Source of the DNA: Treponema sp.
Lineage (GTDB): Bacteria > Spirochaetota > Spirochaetia > Treponematales > Breznakiellaceae
Direction: 5' to 3'
Assembly: GCA_009784995.1 (NCBI GenBank)
Contig: WQXE01000004.1
Location: forward strand, 1 to 29,125
Length of the DNA: 29,125 bases
The position numbers and the translations under genes were made by a program. The notes beneath the pieces were generated by a model. That model worked only from the letters and a program-made list of their open reading frames with translations. It did no database searches and was not told the origin of the DNA. Positions within the stretch are counted from its first letter, which is position 1, and every line of letters begins with the position of its first letter. This document shows positions 1 to 7,541 of the stretch, one piece after another.

Positions 1-947
1 GGCTGCCAAAAACGCCATGTATAGTTTCCCATAACAAGTATCATTCCAAAACTTGCCATTGGAACCATCCAGTATACACCCATGATATATACAAAAGAAA
101 AAACTAATTGGCTGATTGTTTCTGTAGAAAACCAGACAGTGTTTGATATATAAATTGCTTTCATCCAGACCTTGTTGCGTTCGTTTGTTAATTTATCCAT
201 TATGCCCAGGTTTTTTTCCTGTCTGTCAAACGCCTGGGTAACTTTTATGCCGTCAATGGATTCCTGGACATAAGCGTTTAAATTCGCTCCTTTGTTTGAT
301 ACATCCTGCCAGGCTTTTCTTTGCGCCGGTTTTATAATCCATATAAATAACGCGAAAATCGGCAGTCCCAAAATTGTAACTGTCGCGAGCTGCGGGCTTA
401 CCTGGTACATAAAAAAGATTATAAAAATAATATTTAAAACTTCTATTATAAAGTTAATTATTCCGTTGGAAAGCGCGTCCGATACGCTGTTTACATAGGG
501 AACTACTCTTACGAAAATCTTGCCGTGCGGGCGGCTGTCAAAAAAATTAAAAGATAATTTCTGCAAATGAGAAAATAGATCGTATCGTATATCGTGAATT
601 ATACTGGCGCCCGCTCTTGCCACAAGAATATTTCTGATCGCGCCTAACGCGATGCTTACGATAATTGACGCGGTAAGAAATAACGCCATTATTAAAAGGA
701 GGCGGATATCTTTATTTGGAACAGCTTCGTCCAGCGCTCTTTTTATAAATAATGGTCCTACAAGTGAAGCCAAAGAAGCCAGAATACTAAATAAAAGCGA
801 AAGTTTTAAAGGTCCTTGAGCTTTAATTAAATAACCAAGAACACGTTTTACGTTAAAAAGACTTACCTTTTCGTCAAGGTATTCGTCGACATCGTAACGG
901 TTGCGTTCTTTCGCGTTTTTTTGCTGTTGTTTTTTTCGCCGGAACAT
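1..947 (-). CDS. ABC exporter subunit, membrane domain only (runs off left edge)
   Basis: The reading frame starts at ATG 947 and stays open to the window edge, giving about 315 residues. They begin MFRRKKQQQKNAKERN and continue with several hydrophobic segments, as in the membrane domain of type IV ABC exporters. The ATP-binding domain lies beyond the edge. A strong Shine-Dalgarno (GGAGGG, 955-960) overlaps the end of the upstream ABC gene, whose stop codon directly abuts this start. The two subunits are therefore translated together and probably form a heterodimer. Since the partner has a degenerate catalytic site, this subunit is predicted to carry the intact Walker B glutamate; that cannot be seen here. 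Substrate unknown. Confidence 0.85.
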   Translation of the reverse strand, partial: MFRRKKQQQKNAKERNRYDVDEYLDEKVSLFNVKRVLGYLIKAQGPLKLSLLFSILASLASLVGPLFIKRALDEAVPNKDIRLLLIMALFLTASIIVSIALGAIRNILVARAGASIIHDIRYDLFSHLQKLSFNFFDSRPHGKIFVRVVPYVNSVSDALSNGIINFIIEVLNIIFIIFFMYQVSPQLATVTILGLPIFALFIWIIKPAQRKAWQDVSNKGANLNAYVQESIDGIKVTQAFDRQEKNLGIMDKLTNERNKVWMKAIYISNTVWFSTETISQLVFSFVYIMGVYWMVPMASFGMILVMGNYTWRFWQ

Positions 948-2705
948 TTAATTACCCTCCGGTGAATTTAATTCTGATTCGATACCGGCATTGTATTGCA
1001 GCTTCCATATCTTATGATAAAAACCGTTAGCCTTTATTAATTCATCGTGGGTTCCCCGTTCGATTATTTTTCCGTTATCCATGACAAGAATTAAATCCGC
1101 TCCCCTAAAAGAAGAAATTCTCTGCGCGATAATAATTTTTGTACACGGGAAATCAAGGTTTTTAAGCTGCTGCTGGATATAATGTTCTGTTTCACTGTCT
1201 ACAGCGGATGTTGTATCATCCAAAACAAGAATTGCCGGTTTCATCGCAAGAGCGCGTGCAAGCGCGATCCTTTGCCTCTGTCCGCCGGATATTCCAACTC
1301 CGCGTTCTCCTACAAGTGTTTCGTAACCTTCGTTCATTCCCTGTATAAAATTATCCGCGTCGGCTTGAATCGCGCGCTTTTGGATGTTTTCATCGTCCAT
1401 ATCAGGATTTCCGTAAGAAATATTGCCCTTAACGGAATCAGAAAATAAAAATACATCCTGCATGGCAAGCCCGATATTCCGTCTTAACGAAGATAATGTA
1501 TATCGTCTTATATCTTCGCCGTCCAGGAGAACCGCGCCGTAATCGGATTCATAAAATCGGGTTAGGATATTTATAAGCGATGTTTTCCCGGAGCCTGTAC
1601 TCCCCAATATTCCAATTGTAGAGCCGGCTTCCGCTGTAAAATTAATATCTTCAAGTATAGTAGTTCCATTTATTGAAAGTTTTATATCTCTAAATTCCAG
1701 TTTTCCGGCAGGCTTTTGTGTTAGTTCAACCGCTCCGCAGATATCACTGATTCCTTTTGGAACTTCTGTTACTTCCCGGATCATTTTTCCCGCGGTAGAA
1801 AATCGCTCAAGGTCCGCCAAAAGAGGTCCTAACATCCACATTGGCATGGATAACGCCCATGTTAACGAAGAAAACGCCATATATTGCCCCGGTGTTATCC
1901 AGTCTTTTATTAAAAAGACACCACCTACGGCAAGCATTATTACCATAAGGGATTGGCTCGCGATTTCCAATAGAGGTTGATATTTCGCGACTATCAATGC
2001 GTTTTCGCAGCTTGTATCGCGGTAGTCGGCATTATGTTTTTCTATTTTTTCTTTTTCATGTTCTTCGCGCGCGAACGCTTTTACAACTCGGTTACCTTCG
2101 ATGTTTTCTGTAACGGCGGTTCCAAGATCTGTTAATTTTTGGCGCAGTAGTCGAAAGCGAGGGCGTATTTTAATAATAAATCTTCTGCTAATAATCAGTA
2201 TAAAAGGTGTTACAGCTACAAGGCAAAGAGCGAGCTGCCAGTTAATGTACATATAAAAAATAAATGTTGATATAAAAAGCACAATCGCGTCAACAATATT
2301 GTATGAAATCCATGCCGCTGAATGGCGAACCATTTCAAGGTCTTGAGTTAAACGTGTCATCAGGTTACCTGTAGGGAAGCGGCTTAAGAATTTAAAATCC
2401 TGCCATTGAACAGTTTTATACATATCACGGCGGATGTCGGTCATAACATCCGTACTGGATATTTCCATCATTATAACCATTAGATAACGCAAACCAAGAC
2501 GTGTTAGCTGCACTATCATCATTGTAATTAAAATGGGAATTAACGGGTCAGTATTTCCCAGTGTAATAACTTCGTCAATTATTCTTTGCCCAAGCATGGG
2601 GTTTATTACGCGAATACCTGCTGTAATACATGTTAGGATTAAGCCGCCTAAAAAGACAACCCTTTTCCCTTTCATGTAATTCCAAAGCCAAACTATTTGA
2701 TCCAT
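948..2705 (-). CDS. ABC exporter subunit with fused membrane and ATPase domains (degenerate site)
   Basis: This 585-residue half-transporter has an N-terminal six-helix domain (about residues 15-310) and an ATPase domain (about 340-570). Walker A (GSTGSGKTS) is near residue 367-375, the signature (GISGGQRQR) near 470, and Walker B (ILVLDD) near 492-497. Two catalytic positions are unusual. The Walker B glutamate is Asp (LDDTTSAVD), and the H-loop histidine appears to be Gln (IIIAQRISS instead of the usual IAHR). This pattern is known for one subunit of heterodimeric exporters such as TM287/288 and BmrCD, so the functional site would depend on the partner at 1-947. It follows the radical SAM gene by 9 nt and abuts the next subunit. 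Its own Shine-Dalgarno is weak, suggesting coupled translation. Cargo could be a drug, lipid or peptide. Confidence 0.93.
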   Translation of the reverse strand: MDQIVWLWNYMKGKRVVFLGGLILTCITAGIRVINPMLGQRIIDEVITLGNTDPLIPILITMMIVQLTRLGLRYLMVIMMEISSTDVMTDIRRDMYKTVQWQDFKFLSRFPTGNLMTRLTQDLEMVRHSAAWISYNIVDAIVLFISTFIFYMYINWQLALCLVAVTPFILIISRRFIIKIRPRFRLLRQKLTDLGTAVTENIEGNRVVKAFAREEHEKEKIEKHNADYRDTSCENALIVAKYQPLLEIASQSLMVIMLAVGGVFLIKDWITPGQYMAFSSLTWALSMPMWMLGPLLADLERFSTAGKMIREVTEVPKGISDICGAVELTQKPAGKLEFRDIKLSINGTTILEDINFTAEAGSTIGILGSTGSGKTSLINILTRFYESDYGAVLLDGEDIRRYTLSSLRRNIGLAMQDVFLFSDSVKGNISYGNPDMDDENIQKRAIQADADNFIQGMNEGYETLVGERGVGISGGQRQRIALARALAMKPAILVLDDTTSAVDSETEHYIQQQLKNLDFPCTKIIIAQRISSFRGADLILVMDNGKIIERGTHDELIKANGFYHKIWKLQYNAGIESELNSPEGN

Positions 2706-2714
2706 AACGCGGAA

Positions 2715-3905
2715 TTAAAATCCTTTTATCTTTTTTCCAAACAGCATATTCTGATAACAGCGCAGACAGCCCGGAAACATTCCGCCTTCGCTTTCGTTAA
2801 TTGTTTTCCTGAACAAATTCGCGCGATCTCCGTTAACAATTTCTTTAATGGATTGATCTTTAATATTGCCGATTATGTAATCTGTATAATCCGCGCAAAA
2901 ATGCACATCGCCGTTATAATTTACATTAACCTGACACCAGGGTACTACACAATGATCGCGGACAGGGGTTTCAAGTTCGGCGTAATATGTGTGGGTTCTT
3001 TCCGGATTCAAAGTTGGAACTGTTAGAATCGGATGGCCAAAGTTTTTATTTTGAATGTTTTGTAAAATGCCATGCAGTTTTTGTCCGTCGATTCCGGTAT
3101 TATATCCTGTGTTATACGCTTCAAGACAGTTAATATCGGTGTTTAATTTTTCCTTCATAAAACGTTTTTGTGTTGATACGATATTATCGTTTGTATATGT
3201 TCCCATATTGTAAATATGAAGATCGATATTATACTCTTTACTTGCTTCAGCAAGGTTTTCCAGGTCTAAATAATTTTTATTTGAAACAACCGTTACCAAA
3301 CTTAACAATGGATATTTTGATTTTTGTTTTTCTTTTTCCGCGTTAATCGCTTTTATGCCGTTTATTACTTTGTCATATACGCCTTTGCCGCGAAGTTCGT
3401 CATTTACATCTTTAAACGCGTCCAAAGAAATAAATAAAGCCGCCCATTTGTCGCGGACAATTTGCTCGGCGTGTTTTTCCAAAAATGTGCCGTTTGTATT
3501 AACGCTTACTACAAGACCTTTTTTTATCATATACCTGCAAAGAGAGAAAAGGTCAGGATATAAAAAAGGTTCTCCTCCCCAAATGTAAGTTGTCAATTTT
3601 AACGGAGCGATTTCGTCAACAAAACTTTTCCAGGTTTCAAGCGGCATAATCTTTTTATTTTCTTCCGCGGCGCAGTCATTCATAATTCCTTTTTCGCCGT
3701 ATTGTCCGCAAGTAACACAGCGCAAGTTACAAGCGCCTGTTAGTTTAAAATATACTAAAGCGAGATTTTTATAATGATTATAACCATAGTTCCGCTTTGG
3801 AAAAATATGAGTTTTACCGATTTTATACAAAGAACGCGCGGCTTTAAATGCGATACTAGCGTTTTTCTTAAATAAAGCCGGTACTACAGAGCTATTCCCT
3901 CTCAC
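2715..3905 (-). CDS. Radical SAM/SPASM domain protein
   Basis: This 396-residue protein has the radical SAM cluster motif CNLRCVTC at Cys59, Cys63 and Cys66, which binds the 4Fe-4S cluster that cleaves S-adenosylmethionine. A GGEP-type motif (YIWGGEPFLYPD) follows at the right distance. The C-terminal quarter has the Cys spacing of a SPASM domain (HCVVPWC, VHFCADY, GCLRCYQN), which binds extra Fe-S clusters in enzymes that modify peptides or proteins. The start is GTG at 3905, overlapping the TGA of the aldolase gene by 4 nt (GTGA), with AGGA 5 nt upstream. Substrate cannot be read from the sequence. The ABC exporter genes directly downstream would fit maturation and export of a peptide, but no precursor gene is evident. 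Confidence 0.9.
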   Translation of the reverse strand: MRGNSSVVPALFKKNASIAFKAARSLYKIGKTHIFPKRNYGYNHYKNLALVYFKLTGACNLRCVTCGQYGEKGIMNDCAAEENKKIMPLETWKSFVDEIAPLKLTTYIWGGEPFLYPDLFSLCRYMIKKGLVVSVNTNGTFLEKHAEQIVRDKWAALFISLDAFKDVNDELRGKGVYDKVINGIKAINAEKEKQKSKYPLLSLVTVVSNKNYLDLENLAEASKEYNIDLHIYNMGTYTNDNIVSTQKRFMKEKLNTDINCLEAYNTGYNTGIDGQKLHGILQNIQNKNFGHPILTVPTLNPERTHTYYAELETPVRDHCVVPWCQVNVNYNGDVHFCADYTDYIIGNIKDQSIKEIVNGDRANLFRKTINESEGGMFPGCLRCYQNMLFGKKIKGF

Positions 3906-4900
3906 GCCTGTCCTGCCGACCCCAATACATTTAAATTTTTATGCGCGTATATTTTTTTAAGCTCATCTCTCGCGGGTCCTAAATATTTGCGAGGATCGAA
4001 TTCATCCGGTGTAAGCGCGAATACTTTTCTGATAATCGCGGTCATCGCGAGCCGTCCGTCAGAATCAATATTAATTTTACAAACAGCGCTTTTTGCCGCT
4101 TTTCTAAGCTGTTCTTCGGGGATACCGACTGAATCGCTTAATTTACCGCCGAATTTTTCTATCATTTCTACATATTCAACAGGTACCGACGATGAACCGT
4201 GTAATACGATTGGGAAGCCCGGTATTTGTTTTTCGATTTCTTCAAGAATGTCAAAGCGAAGGGGAGGGGGGATTAAAATGCCATTCGCGTCTTTTGTGCA
4301 TTGTTCCGGTTTAAACTTGGCTCTGCCGTGGCTTGTGCCGATGGAAATCGCGAGTGAATCAACCTTTGTTTTATTTACAAAATCGACAACTTCGGACGGC
4401 TCTGTATAATGGCTGTGTTCGGAAGAAACATCATCTTCAACACCGGCTAAAATCCCAAGTTCACCTTCTACGGTAACGTAATCTTTTTGTGAATGAGCGA
4501 ATTCGCAGACTTTTTTTGTAAGAGCGACATTTTCGTCATAGCTGAAGTGAGACCCGTCGATCATTACCGATGAAAAACCTGTTTCTATACATTCTTTGCA
4601 AATTTCAAAAGTATCGCCGTGGTCGAGGTGTAAAACAATGGGAATATCGTGACCCAGCTCGTGAGCGTATTCTACAGCGCCGCGAGCCATATTACGCAGG
4701 ATATTCTGATTGGCGTATTTGCGCGCTCCCGCCGAAACCTGTAAAATTACAGGGGATTTGGTTTCTACACAAGCTTGTATAATCGCCTGCATTTGTTCCA
4801 TGTTATTAAAATTGTATGCCGGTATAGCGTATCCGCCGGAAATGGCTTTTTTAAACAGGTCTTTAGTGTTTACAAGACCTAATTCTTTATAACTAGTCAT
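3902..4900 (-). CDS. fba: Fructose-bisphosphate aldolase, class II
   Basis: The product is a 332-residue class II (zinc-dependent) aldolase that interconverts fructose 1,6-bisphosphate with dihydroxyacetone phosphate and glyceraldehyde 3-phosphate in glycolysis. Visible signatures are HLDHGDT at 91-97 (catalytic Asp93 and zinc ligand His94), the second region MIDGSHFSYDEN, a phosphate-binding segment (IVLHGSSSVP), and the C-terminal KINIDSDGR motif. The start at 4900 has AAGGAG upstream and a good sigma-70-type promoter at 4933-4960. It is the first gene of an apparent minus-strand operon with the radical SAM and ABC genes, although metabolic genes and such a cargo may only share transcription. 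Confidence 0.95.
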   Translation of the reverse strand: MTSYKELGLVNTKDLFKKAISGGYAIPAYNFNNMEQMQAIIQACVETKSPVILQVSAGARKYANQNILRNMARGAVEYAHELGHDIPIVLHLDHGDTFEICKECIETGFSSVMIDGSHFSYDENVALTKKVCEFAHSQKDYVTVEGELGILAGVEDDVSSEHSHYTEPSEVVDFVNKTKVDSLAISIGTSHGRAKFKPEQCTKDANGILIPPPLRFDILEEIEKQIPGFPIVLHGSSSVPVEYVEMIEKFGGKLSDSVGIPEEQLRKAAKSAVCKINIDSDGRLAMTAIIRKVFALTPDEFDPRKYLGPARDELKKIYAHKNLNVLGSAGQA

Positions 4901-4932
4901 ATTAATTTACTCCTTAGGTGGTTTTTTTAAAT

Positions 4933-4960
4933 ATTATAGGTATTCTATGTCTTTGGTCAA
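4933..4960 (-). promoter_or_regulatory. Predicted sigma-70-type promoter of fba
   Basis: Reading on minus, TTGACC (4955-4960) is followed after 16 bp by a perfect TATAAT (4933-4938). The predicted transcript starts about 25 nt before the fba start codon and includes its AAGGAG site. The -35 box shares bases with a promoter candidate pointing the other way. Confidence 0.65.
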
Positions 4961-4982
4961 TGGCAAAACTTATCAATATAAT
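4953..4982 (+). promoter_or_regulatory. Predicted divergent promoter of the gene at 5003
   Basis: TTGGTC (4953-4958), an 18-bp spacer and TATAAT (4977-4982). Transcription would begin near 4989, leaving a leader of only about 14 nt with no recognisable Shine-Dalgarno before ATG 5003. Confidence 0.45.
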
Positions 4983-5002
4983 GTAATATATGAATTGTAT
5001 AT

Positions 5003-5899
5003 ATGAAAATTTTTAATATAAAAATCAATCTTAGATTATTATTGATAGCGGCAGCGGCGGTTTTTTTAGCCGTTTTAATCCCAATTTTAGTATTTAACTT
5101 GCGATCTCCGGTACTTATTGTCATTGAAAATTCATTTGTATTGTTTTATGGCGAAAAAAGGCTGGAAAAAGATATTTCCGGTTCATCACGCGCCTTGTTT
5201 CGTTCTGTAAAGGTTGTCAATGTATCAAATGAGGCAAGTGACGATATTATCCCTTATATCATTTCGGAAGTGTCCAAACGTCCATATTGTGTTATTTTTC
5301 CATCGCGTTTTTCAGGCGCCGCCTCTTTTTACAATGTGTTAAATCCCTCTGTTAGAATAGTCATTTTAGAAGGCAGGAATTCAACCGGAAGCGGTAATTC
5401 TGACTTTTTTACTTATAAAACTGACATTGATACCGATTTTTACAGGGCGGGACTGGCAGCCGCGGCTTTTGATAATAATAAAAAGGAAAAAATCATAGTT
5501 TTTATTCACCCTCATAACCAACAGGCGATAAATGCCTTTTTACGCGGTATCAATGAACAAATTAACCCGCCGCAAGTCCTGTTTTTTTCGTCTTTTTTGG
5601 AATTTTCTGAAAACTTTCCCGAAAAAACAGGTATTTCTTGTGTGGTTTTGTGTGGAGCCGGTTCAGAATTCTTTGATGAAAAAATCGGTGTTCCGGTAAT
5701 TTTATTTTCATGGACGGATCCATCTTTAGTACCCTTGGATGTAGTTATGATATTTGACGATTCACCGCTGGCTCAGGTTAACCGGGTTATGGCGATGGTT
5801 TCCTCTTCAAAGGATAATGGAGTAATAAGTTCGAATCTGTCCATTTTTAACAGGATTAACATTAACAGGCAGATATTGCGTAAAATTAAAAAAATATAG
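5003..5899 (+). CDS. Membrane-anchored protein of unknown function, possibly periplasmic-binding-protein-like
   Basis: This 298-residue protein starts with a short charged segment and one strong hydrophobic helix (about residues 10-32), so it is probably anchored in the inner membrane with the rest in the periplasm. The remainder alternates beta-strand and helix segments. It contains FYRAGLAAAAF, which resembles the conserved region of BMP/PnrA-type substrate-binding proteins. I do not recognise a named family. No lipobox cysteine is seen. It lies between the divergent fba and the flaA pair, with the flaA genes having their own promoter, so a flagellar role is only suggested by position. No clear ribosome-binding site precedes the ATG. 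Confidence 0.7.
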   Translation: MKIFNIKINLRLLLIAAAAVFLAVLIPILVFNLRSPVLIVIENSFVLFYGEKRLEKDISGSSRALFRSVKVVNVSNEASDDIIPYIISEVSKRPYCVIFPSRFSGAASFYNVLNPSVRIVILEGRNSTGSGNSDFFTYKTDIDTDFYRAGLAAAAFDNNKKEKIIVFIHPHNQQAINAFLRGINEQINPPQVLFFSSFLEFSENFPEKTGISCVVLCGAGSEFFDEKIGVPVILFSWTDPSLVPLDVVMIFDDSPLAQVNRVMAMVSSSKDNGVISSNLSIFNRININRQILRKIKKI

Positions 5900-5926
5900 T
5901 AATATATAGAAATTAATCCTTATTTA

Positions 5927-5955
5927 TTGACAAAGATGCTTTTATCAAATATAAT
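5927..5955 (+). promoter_or_regulatory. Consensus sigma-70 promoter of the flaA pair
   Basis: TTGACA (5927-5932), exactly 17 bp, then TATAAT (5950-5955): a perfect match to the housekeeping consensus. It lies about 30 nt before the first flaA start. Spirochete flaA genes are known to use the housekeeping sigma factor while core flagellin genes use sigma-28, and this agrees. Confidence 0.85.
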
Positions 5956-5984
5956 AGGAATAAGGCTTTATAAAGGAGTTCAGG

Positions 5985-6761
5985 ATGAAACAATTTAGTT
6001 TCAAAATAATTTGCCTGATTATTTGGGCATGTATAACGGTTTTTTCAGGATTTGCTGATGAGCGAACCGTCAGTTATGAGACAAGAATTCTGGAAACTTT
6101 TAACGGAGATGATGACTCTCCGTATAGATGGTTAACACAGGCTAGCAGATTCGCTTCATCGGTTAGAAACGCTAATGGCGAAGCTGTCCAGGATAGTAAC
6201 GGGAATCCTCAGCGATACCCGCTAACTACTTATGTAGATGCCTGGCCAATGGCGGCATTTGGAAACAATAGGGGTGGTGATCCTCTAAGAAGCTTTGGTA
6301 TTCGCGGACAATTTGACCGCAGGGGATACAACTGGATCGATATATATCCTGTTTTAGCTAATGATTCTGAAAACAAACCATTTGAGATACCTATACCCGG
6401 CAGAGTTGTAAATATGGATATGTGGGTTTGGGGAGCGAACCTAAGATATTACATCGAAATTTATGTACGGGATTACAGGGGTGTTGTTCATTCCGTAAGA
6501 CTTGGAGATATTTCATACCCTGGCTGGAGAAATCTACGCGTAAATATTCCTACCAATATCGTACAATCAAGACGCACTTTACCCGCTTATGCCGGTTTGA
6601 CGTTTGTCAAGTTCAGAGTATGGACTCAGCCTGTTGAAAGAGTTGATAATTTCTATATTTATTTTAAACAGTTAAAGATTCTGACAGATATGTTTGAAAG
6701 TCTTTTTGACGGCAATGACCTGGCTGATCCTGATTATGTTGACAGCCTCTGGTCTAATTAA
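5985..6761 (+). CDS. flaA: FlaA-family flagellar filament outer layer (sheath) protein
   Basis: This 258-residue secreted protein belongs to the FlaA sheath family, which coats the FlaB core of periplasmic flagella in spirochetes. A signal peptide covers about residues 1-24, with probable cleavage after FSGFA. The mature part contains the family pattern of Trp/Tyr-rich strands: RRGYNWIDIYPV, then MDMWVWGANLRYYIEIYVRD, then SYPGWRNLRVNIP and VKFRVWTQPVER, ending with FYIYFKQLKILTD. The AAGGAG site lies 6-7 nt before the ATG. It is the first of two tandem paralogues 11 nt apart. Which is orthologous to which T. pallidum FlaA cannot be settled by eye. Confidence 0.9.
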   Translation: MKQFSFKIICLIIWACITVFSGFADERTVSYETRILETFNGDDDSPYRWLTQASRFASSVRNANGEAVQDSNGNPQRYPLTTYVDAWPMAAFGNNRGGDPLRSFGIRGQFDRRGYNWIDIYPVLANDSENKPFEIPIPGRVVNMDMWVWGANLRYYIEIYVRDYRGVVHSVRLGDISYPGWRNLRVNIPTNIVQSRRTLPAYAGLTFVKFRVWTQPVERVDNFYIYFKQLKILTDMFESLFDGNDLADPDYVDSLWSN

Positions 6762-6772
6762 GGAGTATTGTA

Positions 6773-7495
6773 ATGAAGAAGTTTTTAATTGTTGTTTTAA
6801 TCCTTTTTATCTGCGGATTTGTATACGCTCAGGATAGAGAAATTGGATCACCTGACCCGGAAAGGCTTGGAATAGATTCAGCTCAGCAAATGATAAGGGA
6901 AGTATCTGTAGATAAGTTTGAACATGACGGTTTTTGGAGATCTTCAATGTCCACTGATGAAGGGTATACAACCGCGAGGTTGTTCCCGGGTTCTCCGGCC
7001 GGAAAAACACCTGTTCCTGATGAAGAAGGTATGAATATTCCTGACATTAATGTACTGGGTGTAAGAGTTGACTTCCTTCGCAGAGGTTATAATACATTTA
7101 CAGTATACCCAACACGCCCTATTCCAATTGAAGGAATTACCAAAACTGTTTCAGTTTGGGTTGCGGGCCGTAATTTTAACCACGATCTTTATTTATTAAT
7201 TCAGGATTTCTTTGGCAGAAATTATGAATTCTATATGGGAAAATTGAATTTCATGGGTTGGCAGAAATTGACTGTAGCTATTCCACCCGCTCCGGATGAC
7301 GGATTAAGCGGCGTTGTTCAACGCAGTTATCATTATAGTAACAACTTTGGTATTAAAATTATGGGTTTCAGAATTAAATGTGATCCGTTAGAATCCAGAG
7401 GCAGTTATTATATCTATTTTGACGATCTTCGCGCTGAAACAGACCTTTTCTCTGAACATCATCGTGATCCGGACGACATGGTCGACGGCTGGTAA
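6773..7495 (+). CDS. FlaA-family flagellar filament outer layer (sheath) protein, second copy
   Basis: A 240-residue paralogue of the preceding gene. It has a signal peptide (residues 1-20, likely cut after FVYA), a conserved core RRGYNTFTVYPTRPIP, then TVSVWVAGRNFNHDLYLLIQD, then FMGWQKLTVAIPP, and the end YYIYFDDLRAETDLF. The two proteins share the Trp-Gly motif order but differ widely, consistent with a hetero-oligomeric sheath. It has an AAGGAG site 7 nt before ATG, is co-transcribed with the first copy, and is followed directly by a terminator, so the pair forms a two-gene operon. Confidence 0.9.
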   Translation: MKKFLIVVLILFICGFVYAQDREIGSPDPERLGIDSAQQMIREVSVDKFEHDGFWRSSMSTDEGYTTARLFPGSPAGKTPVPDEEGMNIPDINVLGVRVDFLRRGYNTFTVYPTRPIPIEGITKTVSVWVAGRNFNHDLYLLIQDFFGRNYEFYMGKLNFMGWQKLTVAIPPAPDDGLSGVVQRSYHYSNNFGIKIMGFRIKCDPLESRGSYYIYFDDLRAETDLFSEHHRDPDDMVDGW

Positions 7496-7508
7496 AATAA
7501 TTAATCTG

Positions 7509-7541
7509 ACCTGACCGCGAAAGTGGTCAGGTTATTTTTTT
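7509..7541 (+). terminator. Rho-independent terminator after the flaA pair
   Basis: An 8-bp perfect stem (ACCTGACC at 7509-7516, GGTCAGGT at 7525-7532), an 8-nt loop, and a TATTTTTTT tail that ends at the base before the next start codon. Confidence 0.85.
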
